Assembly: GCF_964058995.1 (NCBI RefSeq)
Contig: NZ_OZ060382.1
Coordinates: 62,001-126,000, forward strand
Reading direction: 5' to 3'
Length of the DNA: 64,000 nucleotides
From: Buchnera aphidicola (Chaitophorus populicola)
GTDB taxonomy: Bacteria; Pseudomonadota; Gammaproteobacteria; Enterobacterales; Enterobacteriaceae
Below are positions 9,160-19,920 of the stretch, piece after piece (positions within the stretch are counted from its first letter, which is position 1; every line of letters starts with the position of its first letter). The translations under genes were made by a program, and so were the position numbers. The notes beneath the pieces were generated by a model, which was not told where the DNA came from, made no database searches, and saw nothing but the letters and a program-made list of their open reading frames with translations.

Positions 9160-10116
9160 ATGAATCAATTAGAACAATTAAAAAAATACACTAAAGTTGT
9201 TATAGATAGTGGAGATATTGAAAATATTACACATTATACACCATATGATGCAACTACTAATCCTTCTTTAGTGTTAAAAGCTATACAGATGAAAAAATAT
9301 GAATATTTATTACAAAAATCTATTAATTATGCAAAAAAAAAAGGTGGATTAAAAAATCAAATAGTGACTAATGCTACTGATAAAATTATTGTAAGTATTG
9401 GTGCAGAAATTTTAAAAAAAATTCCTGGTGTTGTATCTAGTGAAGTAGATTCACGGTTGTCTTTTAATACAGAAAAAAGTATAAAAAAAGCAAAAAAACT
9501 TATTTCGCTTTATGAAGTAGAGTTTGGCATTGATCGATCTAGAATTTTAATTAAATTAGCGTCAACATGGGAATGTATACAAGCTGCAAAAAAATTAGAA
9601 CAAGAAGGAATTCATTGTAATTTAACTTTATTGTTTTCTTTTGCACAAGCACGTGCATGTGCAGAATCTAAAGTTTTTTTAATTTCACCTTTTGTTGGAA
9701 GAATTTCTGATTGGTATTCTATAAATTACTCTAGTAATAAATATCGCTCATCTTTAGATCCAGGTGTACAATCTGTAAAAAAAATTTATGAATATTATAA
9801 AAAACATGATTATAAAACTATTATTATGGGTGCTAGTTTTAGAAATATAAAACAAGTATTATCTTTATCTGGATGTGATTGTTTAACTATATCTCCAGAA
9901 TTATTATCAATTTTACAAGCTAAAAATAAATTAATTACAAAAAAATTATTTATTCCTAAGAAAATTTATGCTAAACCTATTAAGAAATTATCTCATTCTG
10001 AGTTTCTTTGGTTACATAATCAAGATCCTATGGCTGTAGAAAAATTATCTCAGGGAATACGTCAGTTTGGAACAGATCAATATTTACTTGAAGAAATTGT
10101 TACTAAAAATATGTAA
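9160..10116 (+). CDS. talA: Transaldolase
   Basis: A 318-residue transaldolase (E. coli TalA 316, TalB 317). It moves a dihydroxyacetone unit between sugar phosphates in the non-oxidative pentose phosphate pathway, balancing ribose-5-phosphate and erythrose-4-phosphate. The Schiff-base lysine is Lys132 in [11 protein letters not shown]; the N-terminal [11 protein letters not shown] signature (27-37) and the C-terminal DQYLLEEIV are present. Paired with tkt 51 bases downstream, the same talA-tktB order as in E. coli, hence the talA symbol. Erythrose-4-phosphate made here feeds the aromatic pathway started by aroH. Confidence 0.95.
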   Translation: MNQLEQLKKYTKVVIDSGDIENITHYTPYDATTNPSLVLKAIQMKKYEYLLQKSINYAKKKGGLKNQIVTNATDKIIVSIGAEILKKIPGVVSSEVDSRLSFNTEKSIKKAKKLISLYEVEFGIDRSRILIKLASTWECIQAAKKLEQEGIHCNLTLLFSFAQARACAESKVFLISPFVGRISDWYSINYSSNKYRSSLDPGVQSVKKIYEYYKKHDYKTIIMGASFRNIKQVLSLSGCDCLTISPELLSILQAKNKLITKKLFIPKKIYAKPIKKLSHSEFLWLHNQDPMAVEKLSQGIRQFGTDQYLLEEIVTKNM

Positions 10117-10167
10117 TATTTAGTAAAGTTATTATTTATTTAAATAATTTTTATATTAGGAGAAAAA

Positions 10168-12180
10168 ATGTTTTCTAAAAAATATTTATCTAATACAATT
10201 CGAGCAATCAGTATAGATTCTGTACAAAAAGCTAAATCTGGACATCCAGGTATGCCAATGGGTATGGCTGACATTGCAGAAATACTATGGAGATTTTTTC
10301 TAAAACATAATCCTTGTAATCCATTATGGGATAATAGAGATCGATTTGTTTTATCTAACGGACATGGTTCGATTTTATTATATAGTTTATTACATTTAAC
10401 TGGATATAAATTAAGTATATCTGATTTAAAAAAATTTCGTCAATTAGAGTCTAATACTCCTGGACATCCAGAAATTGGTTATACTCCAGGTGTAGAAACT
10501 ACTACTGGACCTTTAGGTCAAGGTTTATCTACAGCAATAGGAATGGCTATATCTGAACGTCTATTGAGGTTATATTTTAATCGTCCTAAATTTAATATTA
10601 TAGATCATTACACTTGGGTATTCGTTGGTGATGGTTGTTTAATGGAAGGAATATCACATGAATCATGTTCTTTAGCTGGAACTTTAGGTTTAGAAAAATT
10701 AATTGTATTTTATGATAATAATAATATTTCTATAGATGGTAAAATAGATACTTGGTTTTCTGATGATACTAAAAAAAGGTTTCAAGCGTATAATTGGCAT
10801 GTTATTAATAATGTTAATGGTCATAATTCAAAAGAAATTTTTAAAGCTATTAAATCTGCAAAAAAAATAAAAAATAAACCAGTACTTATAATTTGTAATA
10901 CGATTATTGGTTTTGGATCACCTAATAAATCTAATACATCTGATGTACATGGTGCTCCTTTAGGTGAAGAAGAAGCTATATTATCTAAAAAACAATTAAA
11001 TTGGATATATAAACCATTTGAGATACCAGATCATATTTATAAAGAATGGGATGCAACTAAAAAAGGTATCGAGCTAGAAAATAAATGGAATAAATTATTT
11101 TTTGCATATTCAAATAAATATCCTGAATTAGCAAGAGAATATTTACGTCGTATGCATAAAAAATTACCTAAAAATTGGATTAAAATTAATAAAAAACTGA
11201 TAAATTCTTTAAAAACTTGTACAAAATCTTTATCAACTCGACAAGCTTCTCAGAATATTATTGAATATTTTGGTAAATATCTTCCTGAATTAATTGGTGG
11301 ATCAGCTGATTTATCTCCTAGTAATTTAACAAAATGGTCAGGCTCTAAATCTATTAATAAAAATTTTAATGGAAATTATATTCATTATGGAGTTAGAGAA
11401 TTTGGGATGACATCTATAGCTAACGGAATTGCACAACATTCTGGTTTTATTCCTTATACTGCTACTTTTCTAATATTTGTAGAATATGCTAAAAATGCAG
11501 TGCGAATGGCAGCTTTAATGAAAACTAGACAAATTTTAATATATACTCATGATTCTATTGGATTAGGTGAAGATGGACCTACACATCAACCAATTGAACA
11601 AATATCTAGTTTACGTTTTACTCCTAATCTAAGTGTATGGAGACCATCTGATATTATAGAAACAGCTTTTGCTTGGAAATATGCTATAGAAAATCAGACA
11701 GGACCTACTGCGTTAATTTTATCTAGACAAAATTTATCTTTTAATAATAGGACTGATGATCAAATTAAAAATATTAGTCGAGGAGGTTATATATTAAAAG
11801 ATAGTGAAAAAGATTTAGATATAATTTTAATTTCTACAGGATCAGAATTAGAATTAGCAATTCAGGCAAGAAAAAAATTATTAAATTTAGGTTATTCAAC
11901 AAGAGTTGTTTCTATACCTTCTACAGATGTTTTTGATAAGCAAGATGTTTCTTATAAAAATTATGTTTTACCAGATTTTGTTACTAATAGAATTGCTATT
12001 GAAGCTGGAATTTCAGATTATTGGTATAAGTACGTTGGGTTAAAAGGAAAAATTATAGGCATGAAAACATTTGGAGAATCAGCTCCAGCATCTGATTTGT
12101 TTAAAAAATTTGGATTTACTGTAAAAAATATTGTATGTAAAGCATTAAAATTAATAAAAAATAATAATAAAATTTTATAA
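10168..12180 (+). CDS. tktB: Transketolase
   Basis: A 670-residue transketolase (E. coli 663-667). Using thiamine diphosphate it transfers two-carbon ketol groups among sugar phosphates. The N-terminal half has [14 protein letters not shown] (about 22-35) and the ThDP/Mg motif GDGCLMEG (about 154-161, ending in the usual NN further on); the pyrimidine domain carries [13 protein letters not shown] and the [19 protein letters not shown] stretch. An AGGAG site precedes the ATG. The E. coli paralogues tktA and tktB cannot be separated by eye; tktB is chosen because talA is adjacent. Confidence 0.95.
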   Translation: MFSKKYLSNTIRAISIDSVQKAKSGHPGMPMGMADIAEILWRFFLKHNPCNPLWDNRDRFVLSNGHGSILLYSLLHLTGYKLSISDLKKFRQLESNTPGHPEIGYTPGVETTTGPLGQGLSTAIGMAISERLLRLYFNRPKFNIIDHYTWVFVGDGCLMEGISHESCSLAGTLGLEKLIVFYDNNNISIDGKIDTWFSDDTKKRFQAYNWHVINNVNGHNSKEIFKAIKSAKKIKNKPVLIICNTIIGFGSPNKSNTSDVHGAPLGEEEAILSKKQLNWIYKPFEIPDHIYKEWDATKKGIELENKWNKLFFAYSNKYPELAREYLRRMHKKLPKNWIKINKKLINSLKTCTKSLSTRQASQNIIEYFGKYLPELIGGSADLSPSNLTKWSGSKSINKNFNGNYIHYGVREFGMTSIANGIAQHSGFIPYTATFLIFVEYAKNAVRMAALMKTRQILIYTHDSIGLGEDGPTHQPIEQISSLRFTPNLSVWRPSDIIETAFAWKYAIENQTGPTALILSRQNLSFNNRTDDQIKNISRGGYILKDSEKDLDIILISTGSELELAIQARKKLLNLGYSTRVVSIPSTDVFDKQDVSYKNYVLPDFVTNRIAIEAGISDYWYKYVGLKGKIIGMKTFGESAPASDLFKKFGFTVKNIVCKALKLIKNNNKIL

Positions 12181-12214
12181 AATATTTTTTATTTTAAAAT
12201 CTAGGAATAATTTT

Positions 12215-13345
12215 ATGTTAGAAGATATTATTACTTTAAGTAAACAGTTAATTAAACTTCCTTCTATTAGTCCTTTAGATTTAGGATGTCAAAAAATTAT
12301 TTCTAAAAGATTAAAAAAAATAGGCTTTTGTATAGAAAACATTAAAATTAATGATACAAATAATTTATGGGCTTATAAAGGTACTGGAAAAACATTAACT
12401 TTTTTAGGTCATACAGATGTAGTTCCTCCTGGTAATGTTAATGATTGGAATACAGATCCTTTTAATCCAGTTATTAAAAATAATTTTTTATTTGGACGAG
12501 GGTCTGCAGATATGAAGTGTGCTTTATCTGCTATGATTATAGCTACTGAATCATTTTTTAAAAAATTTGCATCTATTTCAGGTAGAGTTTCTTTTTTACT
12601 TACATCAGACGAAGAATCTTTAGGGAATGATGGAACAAAAAAGATAATAGAAATATTGAAATCTAGAAACGAAAAAATAAATTATTGTTTAGTTGGGGAA
12701 CCTACTAGTAATTTAAAAGTTGGAGATGTAATTAAAAATGGAAGAAGAGGTTCAATTAGCGCAGAAATAATTTTTTATGGTGTACAAGGACATATTGCAT
12801 ATCCACATTTAGCGAATAATCCTATTCATAGTTCTTTAAATGCAATTAAAGATTTTATTAATTTAAAATTAGATTCTGGAAATAATTTTTTTCAACCTAG
12901 TAGTTTGCAAATTTTTTATATTAAATCAGGAAAAAAAAATATTACAAATATGATTCCTAGTTCAATTAAAGTTGGATTAAATATAAGATATAATACAGAA
13001 ATAACACAAGAAAAAATTATAATGGAAATAAATAAAATTTTAGATAAATGTAAATTACATTATCAAATAAATTGGATTTTTTCTGGTAATCCATTTCTTA
13101 CTAACTCAGGTTTTTTATTAAAGACTGTAAAAAAATCTATCTTTGAAATTAATAAATTTATTCCAAAATTATCTACTTCAGGAGGTACTTCTGATGGACG
13201 ATTTTTTACTTGTATGAATTCTGAAATTATAGAGTTAGGTTTAGTGAATAAAACTATACATAAAGTAAATGAATGTGTAAAAATTAATGATTTATATTTA
13301 TTAAGTAAAATATATACAAATATTTTAAAAAATTTATTTATATAA
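12215..13345 (+). CDS. dapE: Succinyl-diaminopimelate desuccinylase
   Basis: A 376-residue di-zinc peptidase-family enzyme (E. coli DapE 375) that removes succinate from N-succinyl-LL-diaminopimelate, a late step of lysine and cell-wall diaminopimelate synthesis. Metal ligands are visible: His66 in LGHTDVV, Asp99 in GSADMK, Glu133/Glu134 in SDEES, Glu162 in VGEPTS, and the C-terminal His in TIHKVNE. It starts 34 bases after tktB and is probably read with it. The transcript appears to end at the large hairpin 13411-13444. Confidence 0.96.
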   Translation: MLEDIITLSKQLIKLPSISPLDLGCQKIISKRLKKIGFCIENIKINDTNNLWAYKGTGKTLTFLGHTDVVPPGNVNDWNTDPFNPVIKNNFLFGRGSADMKCALSAMIIATESFFKKFASISGRVSFLLTSDEESLGNDGTKKIIEILKSRNEKINYCLVGEPTSNLKVGDVIKNGRRGSISAEIIFYGVQGHIAYPHLANNPIHSSLNAIKDFINLKLDSGNNFFQPSSLQIFYIKSGKKNITNMIPSSIKVGLNIRYNTEITQEKIIMEINKILDKCKLHYQINWIFSGNPFLTNSGFLLKTVKKSIFEINKFIPKLSTSGGTSDGRFFTCMNSEIIELGLVNKTIHKVNECVKINDLYLLSKIYTNILKNLFI

Positions 13346-13410
13346 AATAAGATATGATTAATGTTTTATTAAAGATTATATAAAAATTAAATTAAAAAAT
13401 ATAAATTGTT

Positions 13411-13444
13411 ATTGAAATATATTTCTTTAGAAATATATTTCAAT
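13411..13444. terminator. Perfect 16-bp hairpin between dapE and dapA
   Basis: Arms ATTGAAATATATTTCT (13411-13426) and AGAAATATATTTCAAT (13429-13444) are exact reverse complements with only TT between them; in RNA the innermost pair would open to give a four-base loop. T-rich sequence follows on the + strand. Its place between two convergent genes, 65 bases after dapE and 24 bases after dapA, fits a bidirectional terminator. Confidence 0.72.
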
Positions 13445-13468
13445 TTTATTTTATATAAATATTATATT

Positions 13469-14383
13469 TTAAAATAAAATAAAATGATTATATTTTTTTT
13501 TCATAATTTCTAATTTTTTTTTGTATAATTCTTTTAATATAATTTTTTTTAATTTTTTTTGTGGTTGTATCATAGGTAATCTTAATGTACTATTTTTAAT
13601 TAATCCGATTTTTTTTGCAGCCCATTTAATTGGTATAGGATTAGATTCTAGAAATAAAATTTTATTTAATTTAACTAATTTTTTATTAATTTTTCTTGCT
13701 TGACAGAAATTTTTGTTTAAAGCTAATTTACATATTTGAGAAACTTCTTTAGCTGCAATGTTAGATGTAACTGAAATAACTCCATCTCCTCCTAATTGCA
13801 TAAAATCAAGTGCAGTTGCATCATCTCCGCTAAGAATAATAAAATTTTTATCTACTAAAGATTTTATTTGATTTACACGAGATAAATCTCCACTAGCTTC
13901 TTTAATGCCGATAATATTTTTTAACTTAGATAATTTATATACAGTTTTTGGTAATAAATCACAACCTGTTCGAGATGGAACATTATATAATATTTGAGGA
14001 ATAGAGGTATTTTCTGATATTTTTTTAAAATGTTGATATAACCCTTTTTGTGAAGGTTTATTATAGTAAGGTGTGACACTTAAACAGGCAGATATTCCAC
14101 TTTTTTCAAATTTTCTTGTTAGTATAATTGCTTCTTCTGTAGAATTTGCTCCTGTACCTGCAATAATAGGAATTTTATTTTTAGCAAGTTTTAAAGTTAA
14201 TAATACTAATTTAATATGTTCTTTTTTAGTTAACGTTGCAGATTCTCCAGTAGTACCTACAGATATAATTGCGCTAGTTTTATTATATATATGATAATTA
14301 ATAATATTTTTTAAGCTATCTAAACAGATTTTTCCTTTTTTATTCATTGGTGTAATTAATGCAACAATATTTCCTGTAAACAT
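13469..14383 (-). CDS. dapA: Dihydrodipicolinate synthase
   Basis: A 304-residue class I aldolase-type enzyme (E. coli DapA 292) condensing pyruvate and aspartate semialdehyde, the first committed step to diaminopimelate and lysine. Active-site residues are all in place: Thr44/Thr45 in GTTGES, Tyr133 in [10 protein letters not shown], and the Schiff-base Lys161 in GIKEASGD. The extra dozen C-terminal residues are a Lys-rich tail. Monocistronic by layout, convergent with dapE. Together with dapB and dapE elsewhere in the window it gives half of the succinylase lysine route. Confidence 0.96.
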   Translation of the reverse strand: MFTGNIVALITPMNKKGKICLDSLKNIINYHIYNKTSAIISVGTTGESATLTKKEHIKLVLLTLKLAKNKIPIIAGTGANSTEEAIILTRKFEKSGISACLSVTPYYNKPSQKGLYQHFKKISENTSIPQILYNVPSRTGCDLLPKTVYKLSKLKNIIGIKEASGDLSRVNQIKSLVDKNFIILSGDDATALDFMQLGGDGVISVTSNIAAKEVSQICKLALNKNFCQARKINKKLVKLNKILFLESNPIPIKWAAKKIGLIKNSTLRLPMIQPQKKLKKIILKELYKKKLEIMKKKYNHFILF

Positions 14384-14571
14384 TTTATTTTTCCATCATT
14401 AGTATAATTATTTATTTATATTATTTTTTAATATAAAATTTCAATAAAACAAAATTTTAATATAAAATTATTTTTTATATATCAAATGTAATTATTTTAA
14501 CTTTAAATTATTATTCTAAATACTTTTAAGATAATATTTTTTTCTATATTAAAAAATATTTGTTGTTGATA

Positions 14572-15645
14572 TTAAATTTTTTTATTTTTTAAACATTGCG
14601 CTTTAAATCTTAACATATGATCCATAATTGTTATTGCGATCATAGATTCCATAATAGGAACAGCGCGAATTCCTACACATGGATCATGTCTACCTTTAGT
14701 AATAATATTTATAGGTTCGTTATTTATATTAATACTTTGTGCTGGAATACGAATACTAGAAGTAGGTTTAAATGCTCCTTTGACAATAATATCTTGTCCG
14801 TTACTAATTCCTCCAATGATACCTCCATCTCTATTACTTAAATAACCGTTATTATTCATTTCATCTCGATGTTCACTTCCCAGTTTTTTAATTACGTTAA
14901 ACCCATCTCCAATTTCTACTCCTTTTACTGAATTAATACTCATAACAGAATGAGCTATTTCTGCATCTAACTTATCAAATACAGGTTCTCCTAATCCTAT
15001 TGGAACATTTTTTATGATAGTAGTAACTTCAGCTCCTATTGAATCTCCATTTTTTTTAATAGTTCGAATTAATTTATCAATTTTAGTAATTTTTTTTTCA
15101 TCTGGACAAAAAAAATTATTTTTTTCTATTTGTTTTAAAGATTTTAATTTACATTTAATATGACCAATTTGAGATAAATATCCTTGTATTAATATTCCGT
15201 AATTTTCTTTTAAATATTTTTTTGCTATAGCTCCAGCTGCTACTCTCATTGCTGTTTCTCTAGCAGACGCTCTACCTCCTCCTCTATAATCTCTAATTCC
15301 ATATTTTTTTTGGTAAGTGAAATCAGCATGCCCAGGACGAAAAGAATTTTTTATATCATTATAATCTTTAGATCGATGATCTGTATTTTGTATTATTAAT
15401 CCAATACTTGTACCTGTAGTAGTATTTTTAAATACGCCAGATAATATTTTTACAATATCAAGTTCTCTACGTTGAGTAGTGTATTTAGATTGACCAGGTC
15501 TTCTTCTATTTAATTCTTTTTGTATATCTAATTTAGATATTTTCAAACCTGGAGGGGTTCCATCGATTATACATCCTATTGAGTGACCATGAGATTCTCC
15601 AAAAGTAGTGACTGTAAATATTTTTCCAATTGTATTTCCAGACAT
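14572..15645 (-). CDS. aroC: Chorismate synthase
   Basis: A 357-residue chorismate synthase (E. coli AroC 361). It converts 5-enolpyruvylshikimate-3-phosphate to chorismate using reduced FMN, the last common step toward Phe, Tyr and Trp. Signatures: [14 protein letters not shown] (16-29), [28 protein letters not shown]... region around 104-135, and the C-terminal [25 protein letters not shown]-type site precedes the ATG. It stands alone on the minus strand, divergent from smrB. Confidence 0.97.
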   Translation of the reverse strand: MSGNTIGKIFTVTTFGESHGHSIGCIIDGTPPGLKISKLDIQKELNRRRPGQSKYTTQRRELDIVKILSGVFKNTTTGTSIGLIIQNTDHRSKDYNDIKNSFRPGHADFTYQKKYGIRDYRGGGRASARETAMRVAAGAIAKKYLKENYGILIQGYLSQIGHIKCKLKSLKQIEKNNFFCPDEKKITKIDKLIRTIKKNGDSIGAEVTTIIKNVPIGLGEPVFDKLDAEIAHSVMSINSVKGVEIGDGFNVIKKLGSEHRDEMNNNGYLSNRDGGIIGGISNGQDIIVKGAFKPTSSIRIPAQSININNEPINIITKGRHDPCVGIRAVPIMESMIAITIMDHMLRFKAQCLKNKKI

Positions 15646-15873
15646 AATTTTTTTCCTTTTATTAGTAAATTAATTTAATAAATTATATATTTTAAGAAAA
15701 TTTGAAAATATAAATTTGATAAGTTATTATGATAAAATAATTTTTTAAATAAAATTTTATAGTTATTTTTATGTTATAGACATATTGTAATTTAATAAAA
15801 TTTATTTATTTTTTATCTAATTAAAATTTTTGATATATGAATAATATTATAACGTAATATTGTGGTAGTAAAA

Positions 15874-16398
15874 ATGAGTAAACAAAATTTTTTAAAATAT
15901 AAAGATAAATTTTTTTTTCGAAAAAATGTTCAAAATGTAAAAAAAATGATTCAAGATACTGTCTATCATATACAAGATAATATATATTTTGTATCTCGTA
16001 AAAAAAGAACAAAATATCAAGAACGTTTACATAGTAATTATTTTTCGCATGCAGCGATTAATAATACATTTAATGAAAAACCACTTTATTATTTTAGATA
16101 TGATTGTAGTAAAAAAAAATTAAATAAATTAAGAAAAGGATATTATATTCCTGAAGTAATTTTAGATGTTCATGGATTTAATCAGAACCAAACTAAAAAA
16201 GAATTAGGTAAATTAATATATTTTTGTATTCAAAAAAATATTAATTGTATAAATGTTATGCATGGATATGGAAAAAATATTTTAAAGAAACAAATTCCAA
16301 TCTGGCTTTCTAGACATCCAAATATTATTGCTTTTCATCAAGCTCCTAAAGTACTTGGATATGATGCAGCAATTTTAGTTTTAATTGACTGTTTATGA
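15874..16398 (+). CDS. smrB: SmrB, collided-ribosome mRNA endonuclease
   Basis: A 174-residue SMR-domain protein (E. coli SmrB/YfcN 183). In E. coli, SmrB cleaves mRNA between stalled, collided ribosomes. The C-terminal SMR domain holds DVHGF at about 98-102 and MHGYGKN at 129-135, and ends FHQAPKVLGYDAAILVLI. An in-frame GTG lies four codons upstream at 15862; I prefer the ATG at 15874 because GTGGTAG then supplies the only purine-rich site before it. It precedes the his operon, separated by 208 bases. E. coli smrB lies near aroC, as here. Confidence 0.9.
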   Translation: MSKQNFLKYKDKFFFRKNVQNVKKMIQDTVYHIQDNIYFVSRKKRTKYQERLHSNYFSHAAINNTFNEKPLYYFRYDCSKKKLNKLRKGYYIPEVILDVHGFNQNQTKKELGKLIYFCIQKNINCINVMHGYGKNILKKQIPIWLSRHPNIIAFHQAPKVLGYDAAILVLIDCL

Positions 16399-16606
16399 TA
16401 TAAAATTTTTTAATATATTTTTTTAATGTTTTATAAAATAAATTTCAAATATTTTTTAATTTAATATTAACAGTTTTTATTCATATTTGTTAGAATATTT
16501 CTTGTATAATATTTGATTAAAAAATATTTTAATAAAAATTTTATTTTAATTATTTTATAATTTTAAAAAAATATTATTAATAATTTTTTATAGAATTGAG
16601 GATTAA

Positions 16607-17506
16607 ATGTTAAAAAAAAATAGATTACGTATTGCTATGCAAAAATCTGGTCGTTTAAGTTATGATTCTAAGAAATTATTATTAAATTGTGGGATTAAAA
16701 TTGATTTAGATCAAAAAAAATTAATTTCTTTTTCTGAAAATATGCCAATTGATATAATTCGTGTTCGAGATGATGATATTCCTGGTTTAGTAATGCATCA
16801 AATTGTAGATTTAGGTATCGTTGGGGGTAATGTTTTACAAGAAAAAATATTAAGTAGAGATTGTACAAAGAGTAAAAAATTTTATAAATTATTATTAAAT
16901 TTAGATTTTGGAATTTGTCGATTATCATTAGCATGTCATAAAAGTAGTGAATATGAAAATTTGCAATCATTAAAAAATTTTACTATTGCTACTTCATATC
17001 CATTTATTTTAAAAAAATATCTTAATAAACGAAATATAAATTTTAAATCATTTACTTTAAAAGGATCTGTTGAAATTGCTCCTAGATTAGGATTATCAGA
17101 TATGATATGTGATTTAGTATCTACAGGTGCTACATTAGAAGAAAATAATTTAAAAGAAGTTCATGTTATATATCAATCTAACGCTCAAATTATTTCGAGA
17201 AAAGGAGAAATTTCTGATTTAAAGAAAGAATTAATTCATAAGTTAATTACTCGAATTCAAGGTGTGATTCAAGCTAGAGAATCAAAATATATTATGTTAC
17301 ATGCTCCGATTTCTAAGTTAAATCAAGTCATGTCTTTATTAAATGGAATTGAAAATCCTACTATATCAAAATTAGTTGGAAATCCTAAAAAAGTAGTTTT
17401 ACATATGGTTAGTAAAGAAAATATTTTTTGGGAAACAATGGAAAGGTTAAAAAAATTAGGTGCAACTTCAATATTAGTTTTACCAATTGAAAAAATGATG
17501 GAATGA
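16607..17506 (+). CDS. hisG: ATP phosphoribosyltransferase HisG
   Basis: A 299-residue long-form HisG, the same length as E. coli, catalysing the first step of histidine synthesis: joining ATP and phosphoribosyl pyrophosphate. N-terminal [15 protein letters not shown] and [10 protein letters not shown] mark the catalytic domains; [14 protein letters not shown] (about 172-185) is the PRPP loop. The C-terminal domain that senses histidine in free-living bacteria (about 225-299) is kept. GAGG sits before the ATG. The 208 bases upstream lack a His-rich leader peptide, so E. coli-style attenuation seems absent; a TATAAT at 16505-16510 is a possible -10 box. Confidence 0.97.
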   Translation: MLKKNRLRIAMQKSGRLSYDSKKLLLNCGIKIDLDQKKLISFSENMPIDIIRVRDDDIPGLVMHQIVDLGIVGGNVLQEKILSRDCTKSKKFYKLLLNLDFGICRLSLACHKSSEYENLQSLKNFTIATSYPFILKKYLNKRNINFKSFTLKGSVEIAPRLGLSDMICDLVSTGATLEENNLKEVHVIYQSNAQIISRKGEISDLKKELIHKLITRIQGVIQARESKYIMLHAPISKLNQVMSLLNGIENPTISKLVGNPKKVVLHMVSKENIFWETMERLKKLGATSILVLPIEKMME

Positions 17507-17513
17507 ATTTAAT

Positions 17514-18827
17514 ATGAATGAATTACAGAATATTATTTTTTGGAATAATTTGTCTAAACAAAAAAAAAAAGAAATATTAAATAGACCAATTTATACTCAA
17601 ACTAAAAAAATTCAAGAAAATGTTTCTGATATAATGCAAAATGTACTTTTAAAAAAAGATCATGCATTAAAAAAATATTCTTTATTATTTGATCATATTC
17701 AATTAAATAATATTAAGATTTCAGCAGATAAAATTAATAAATCAAATAGAAAGATTGATATAGAACTTAAAAAATGTATAAATCGAGCGATAAAAAATAT
17801 TTATTCTTTTCATATTCAACAAAAAATAGATAATTTAAACATTCAAACTATGCCTGGAATTAGATGTGAACAATTGATACGACCAATTAATTCTATTGGT
17901 TTATATATTCCTGGAGGTTTGTCTCCTTTATTTTCTACTTTTTTAATGTTAGTTATACCTGCTAAAATTGCAGGATGTAAAAAAATTTCTATATGTTCGC
18001 CTGCTCCTATATCAGAAAAAATATTATATATTGCTAAATTATTTAATATTTATGATGTATATCAAATAGGTGGAGCTCATGCTATATCAGCTTTAGCTTT
18101 TGGAACTGAAAGTGTATCTAAAGTAGATAAAATATTTGGTCCTGGAAATGAATATGTTACTGAAGCTAAACGTCAATTAAGTTTATTTTCTCAAACAATT
18201 TCTATAGATATGTTAGCAGGACCTTCGGAATTAGTTGTAATTGCAGATTCATATGCAAATAGTGATTTTATAGCATCTGATTTATTATCTCAAATAGAAC
18301 ATGGGAATAAATCACAAGTAATTTTATTAACTAATTCAGAAAAAATAGCAAAGTCAGTAATTAAAAAAATATATATTCAAATAAGAAATTTTAAAAATTC
18401 TATATTAATTAATAAATTATTAAAAAATAATCATATTATAGTAACAAAGAATCTTGCAGAGTGTATTAAAATTTCTAATCAATATGCTCCAGAACATTTA
18501 ATTATTCAAACTAAAAATCCACGTGAAATTTTAAAAAAAATTACAAATGCTAGTTCAATTTTTTTAGGATTATGGTCACCTGAATCTGCAGGAGATTATG
18601 CTTCTGGTACAAATCATGTTCTACCTACTTATGGATTATCTAAAAGTTGTTCTGGTATTAGTGTATCTGATTTTTCAAAAAAAATTAGTGTACAAGAATT
18701 AACTGAAGATGGTTTTTTAAAATTAGCACCTGTTTTACAAAAATTATCTTTAGAAGAAAATATGTTAGCTCATAAAAATGCTGTAGATATTAGATTATCT
18801 TTTCTAAGGAATAAAAAAAATGATTGA
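17514..18827 (+). CDS. hisD: Histidinol dehydrogenase HisD
   Basis: A 437-residue zinc enzyme (E. coli 434) that oxidises L-histidinol to histidine in two NAD-dependent steps, the end of the pathway. Motifs: YIPGGLSPLFST (about 131-142), the cofactor region GPGNEYVTEAKRQL, the signature SIDMLAGPSELVVIAD, the catalytic QIEHGNKSQ and SAGDYASGTNHVLPTYG. It starts 7 bases after hisG and overlaps hisC by 8. A run of 11 A bases (17560-17570) near its 5' end encodes part of QKKK and could cause slippage. Confidence 0.97.
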   Translation: MNELQNIIFWNNLSKQKKKEILNRPIYTQTKKIQENVSDIMQNVLLKKDHALKKYSLLFDHIQLNNIKISADKINKSNRKIDIELKKCINRAIKNIYSFHIQQKIDNLNIQTMPGIRCEQLIRPINSIGLYIPGGLSPLFSTFLMLVIPAKIAGCKKISICSPAPISEKILYIAKLFNIYDVYQIGGAHAISALAFGTESVSKVDKIFGPGNEYVTEAKRQLSLFSQTISIDMLAGPSELVVIADSYANSDFIASDLLSQIEHGNKSQVILLTNSEKIAKSVIKKIYIQIRNFKNSILINKLLKNNHIIVTKNLAECIKISNQYAPEHLIIQTKNPREILKKITNASSIFLGLWSPESAGDYASGTNHVLPTYGLSKSCSGISVSDFSKKISVQELTEDGFLKLAPVLQKLSLEENMLAHKNAVDIRLSFLRNKKND

Positions 18828-19890
18828 TATTAATAAATTTATTCGTAAAAATATTAAAAATTTAATACCGTATCAATCAGCTAGAAGAATTAAAGGAAAA
18901 GGAGATATTTGGTTAAATGCTAATGAATCTCCATTTATTCAAAAGAAGACTTTTTTTTTTGATAATTTAAATAGATATCCTGATAAAGAATATAAATTAT
19001 TAATAAAAACTTATTCTCAATATTTAAATATTAATTATAAAAATATTTTAGCAACACGTGGTTCAGATGAAGCTATTGAATTATTAATTAAAGCTTTTTG
19101 TGAACCTCAAATAGATCGTATTATGATTTTTCCACCTACATATGATATGTATCAAGTGTATGCGAATATATTAAATGTAGAAATAATTTCTATTTTACAA
19201 TTAAAAAATTTTCAAATAGATTTGATTAGTTTAAAAAAATTTATAAAACAAGTTAAATTAATTTATATTTGTAATCCAAATAATCCTACTGGTACTTTAA
19301 TTAATCCACAAGATATTATAGAAATTTTAAATTTTACTAAAAATAGATGTTTAGTCATAATTGATGAAGCTTATATAGAATTTTGTTTAAAAAGAACTTC
19401 AATAAATTTGATACATAATTTTGATCATTTAATTGTTTTACGAACATTATCTAAAGCTTTTGGATTAGCTAGTATTCGATGTGGATTTATTATTGCACAT
19501 ATAGAAATTATTAATGTAATAAAAAAAATAATTGCACCTTATCCATTATCTACTCCTACTTTAAAGATCGCGCAATCTTTTTTTTCTCAAAAAAATCTTA
19601 CTATATTAAAAAAAAATGTTTCGGAATTAAATAAAAATAAAAAATTTTTGATTAAAGAGTTAAAAAATTTATCTTATATAAAAAAAATTTTTCCTAGTTC
19701 TGCAAATTTTATATTAGTATCTTTTTATTATTCTGATAAAGTTTTTTTACAATTACTAAAAAATAAGATTGTTACTAGAAATCAAAATTTTAAAATTTTA
19801 TTAAAGAATTGCATTAGAATTTCAGTAGGTACATATGCAGAATGTGTAAGTTTAATAAATACTTTTCAAGTTATTCAAATTAATATTTAA
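18820..19890 (+). CDS. hisC: Histidinol-phosphate aminotransferase HisC
   Basis: A 356-residue PLP-dependent aminotransferase, exactly the E. coli length, converting imidazole-acetol phosphate to histidinol phosphate. Recognisable features: LNANESPF (32-39), CNPNNPTGTL (151-160), IIDEAYIEF (180-188) and the PLP lysine Lys212 in TLSKAFGLAS. Overlaps the end of hisD by 8 bases and is followed after 30 bases by hisB, with a GAGAGAAG site between them. It is the only transaminase gene in this window. Confidence 0.97.
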   Translation: MIDINKFIRKNIKNLIPYQSARRIKGKGDIWLNANESPFIQKKTFFFDNLNRYPDKEYKLLIKTYSQYLNINYKNILATRGSDEAIELLIKAFCEPQIDRIMIFPPTYDMYQVYANILNVEIISILQLKNFQIDLISLKKFIKQVKLIYICNPNNPTGTLINPQDIIEILNFTKNRCLVIIDEAYIEFCLKRTSINLIHNFDHLIVLRTLSKAFGLASIRCGFIIAHIEIINVIKKIIAPYPLSTPTLKIAQSFFSQKNLTILKKNVSELNKNKKFLIKELKNLSYIKKIFPSSANFILVSFYYSDKVFLQLLKNKIVTRNQNFKILLKNCIRISVGTYAECVSLINTFQVIQINI

Positions 19891-19920
19891 GTTTTCTTAA
19901 TTTATGAGAGAAGATTAGAA

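Noticed and set aside
13521-14294. Open frames on the + strand across dapA
   Set aside because: They mirror conserved DapA sequence on the other strand and have no start signals.
14617-14841. Open frame on the + strand inside aroC
   Set aside because: Antisense to conserved chorismate synthase sequence, low-complexity composition, no ribosome-binding site; a shadow of the real gene.
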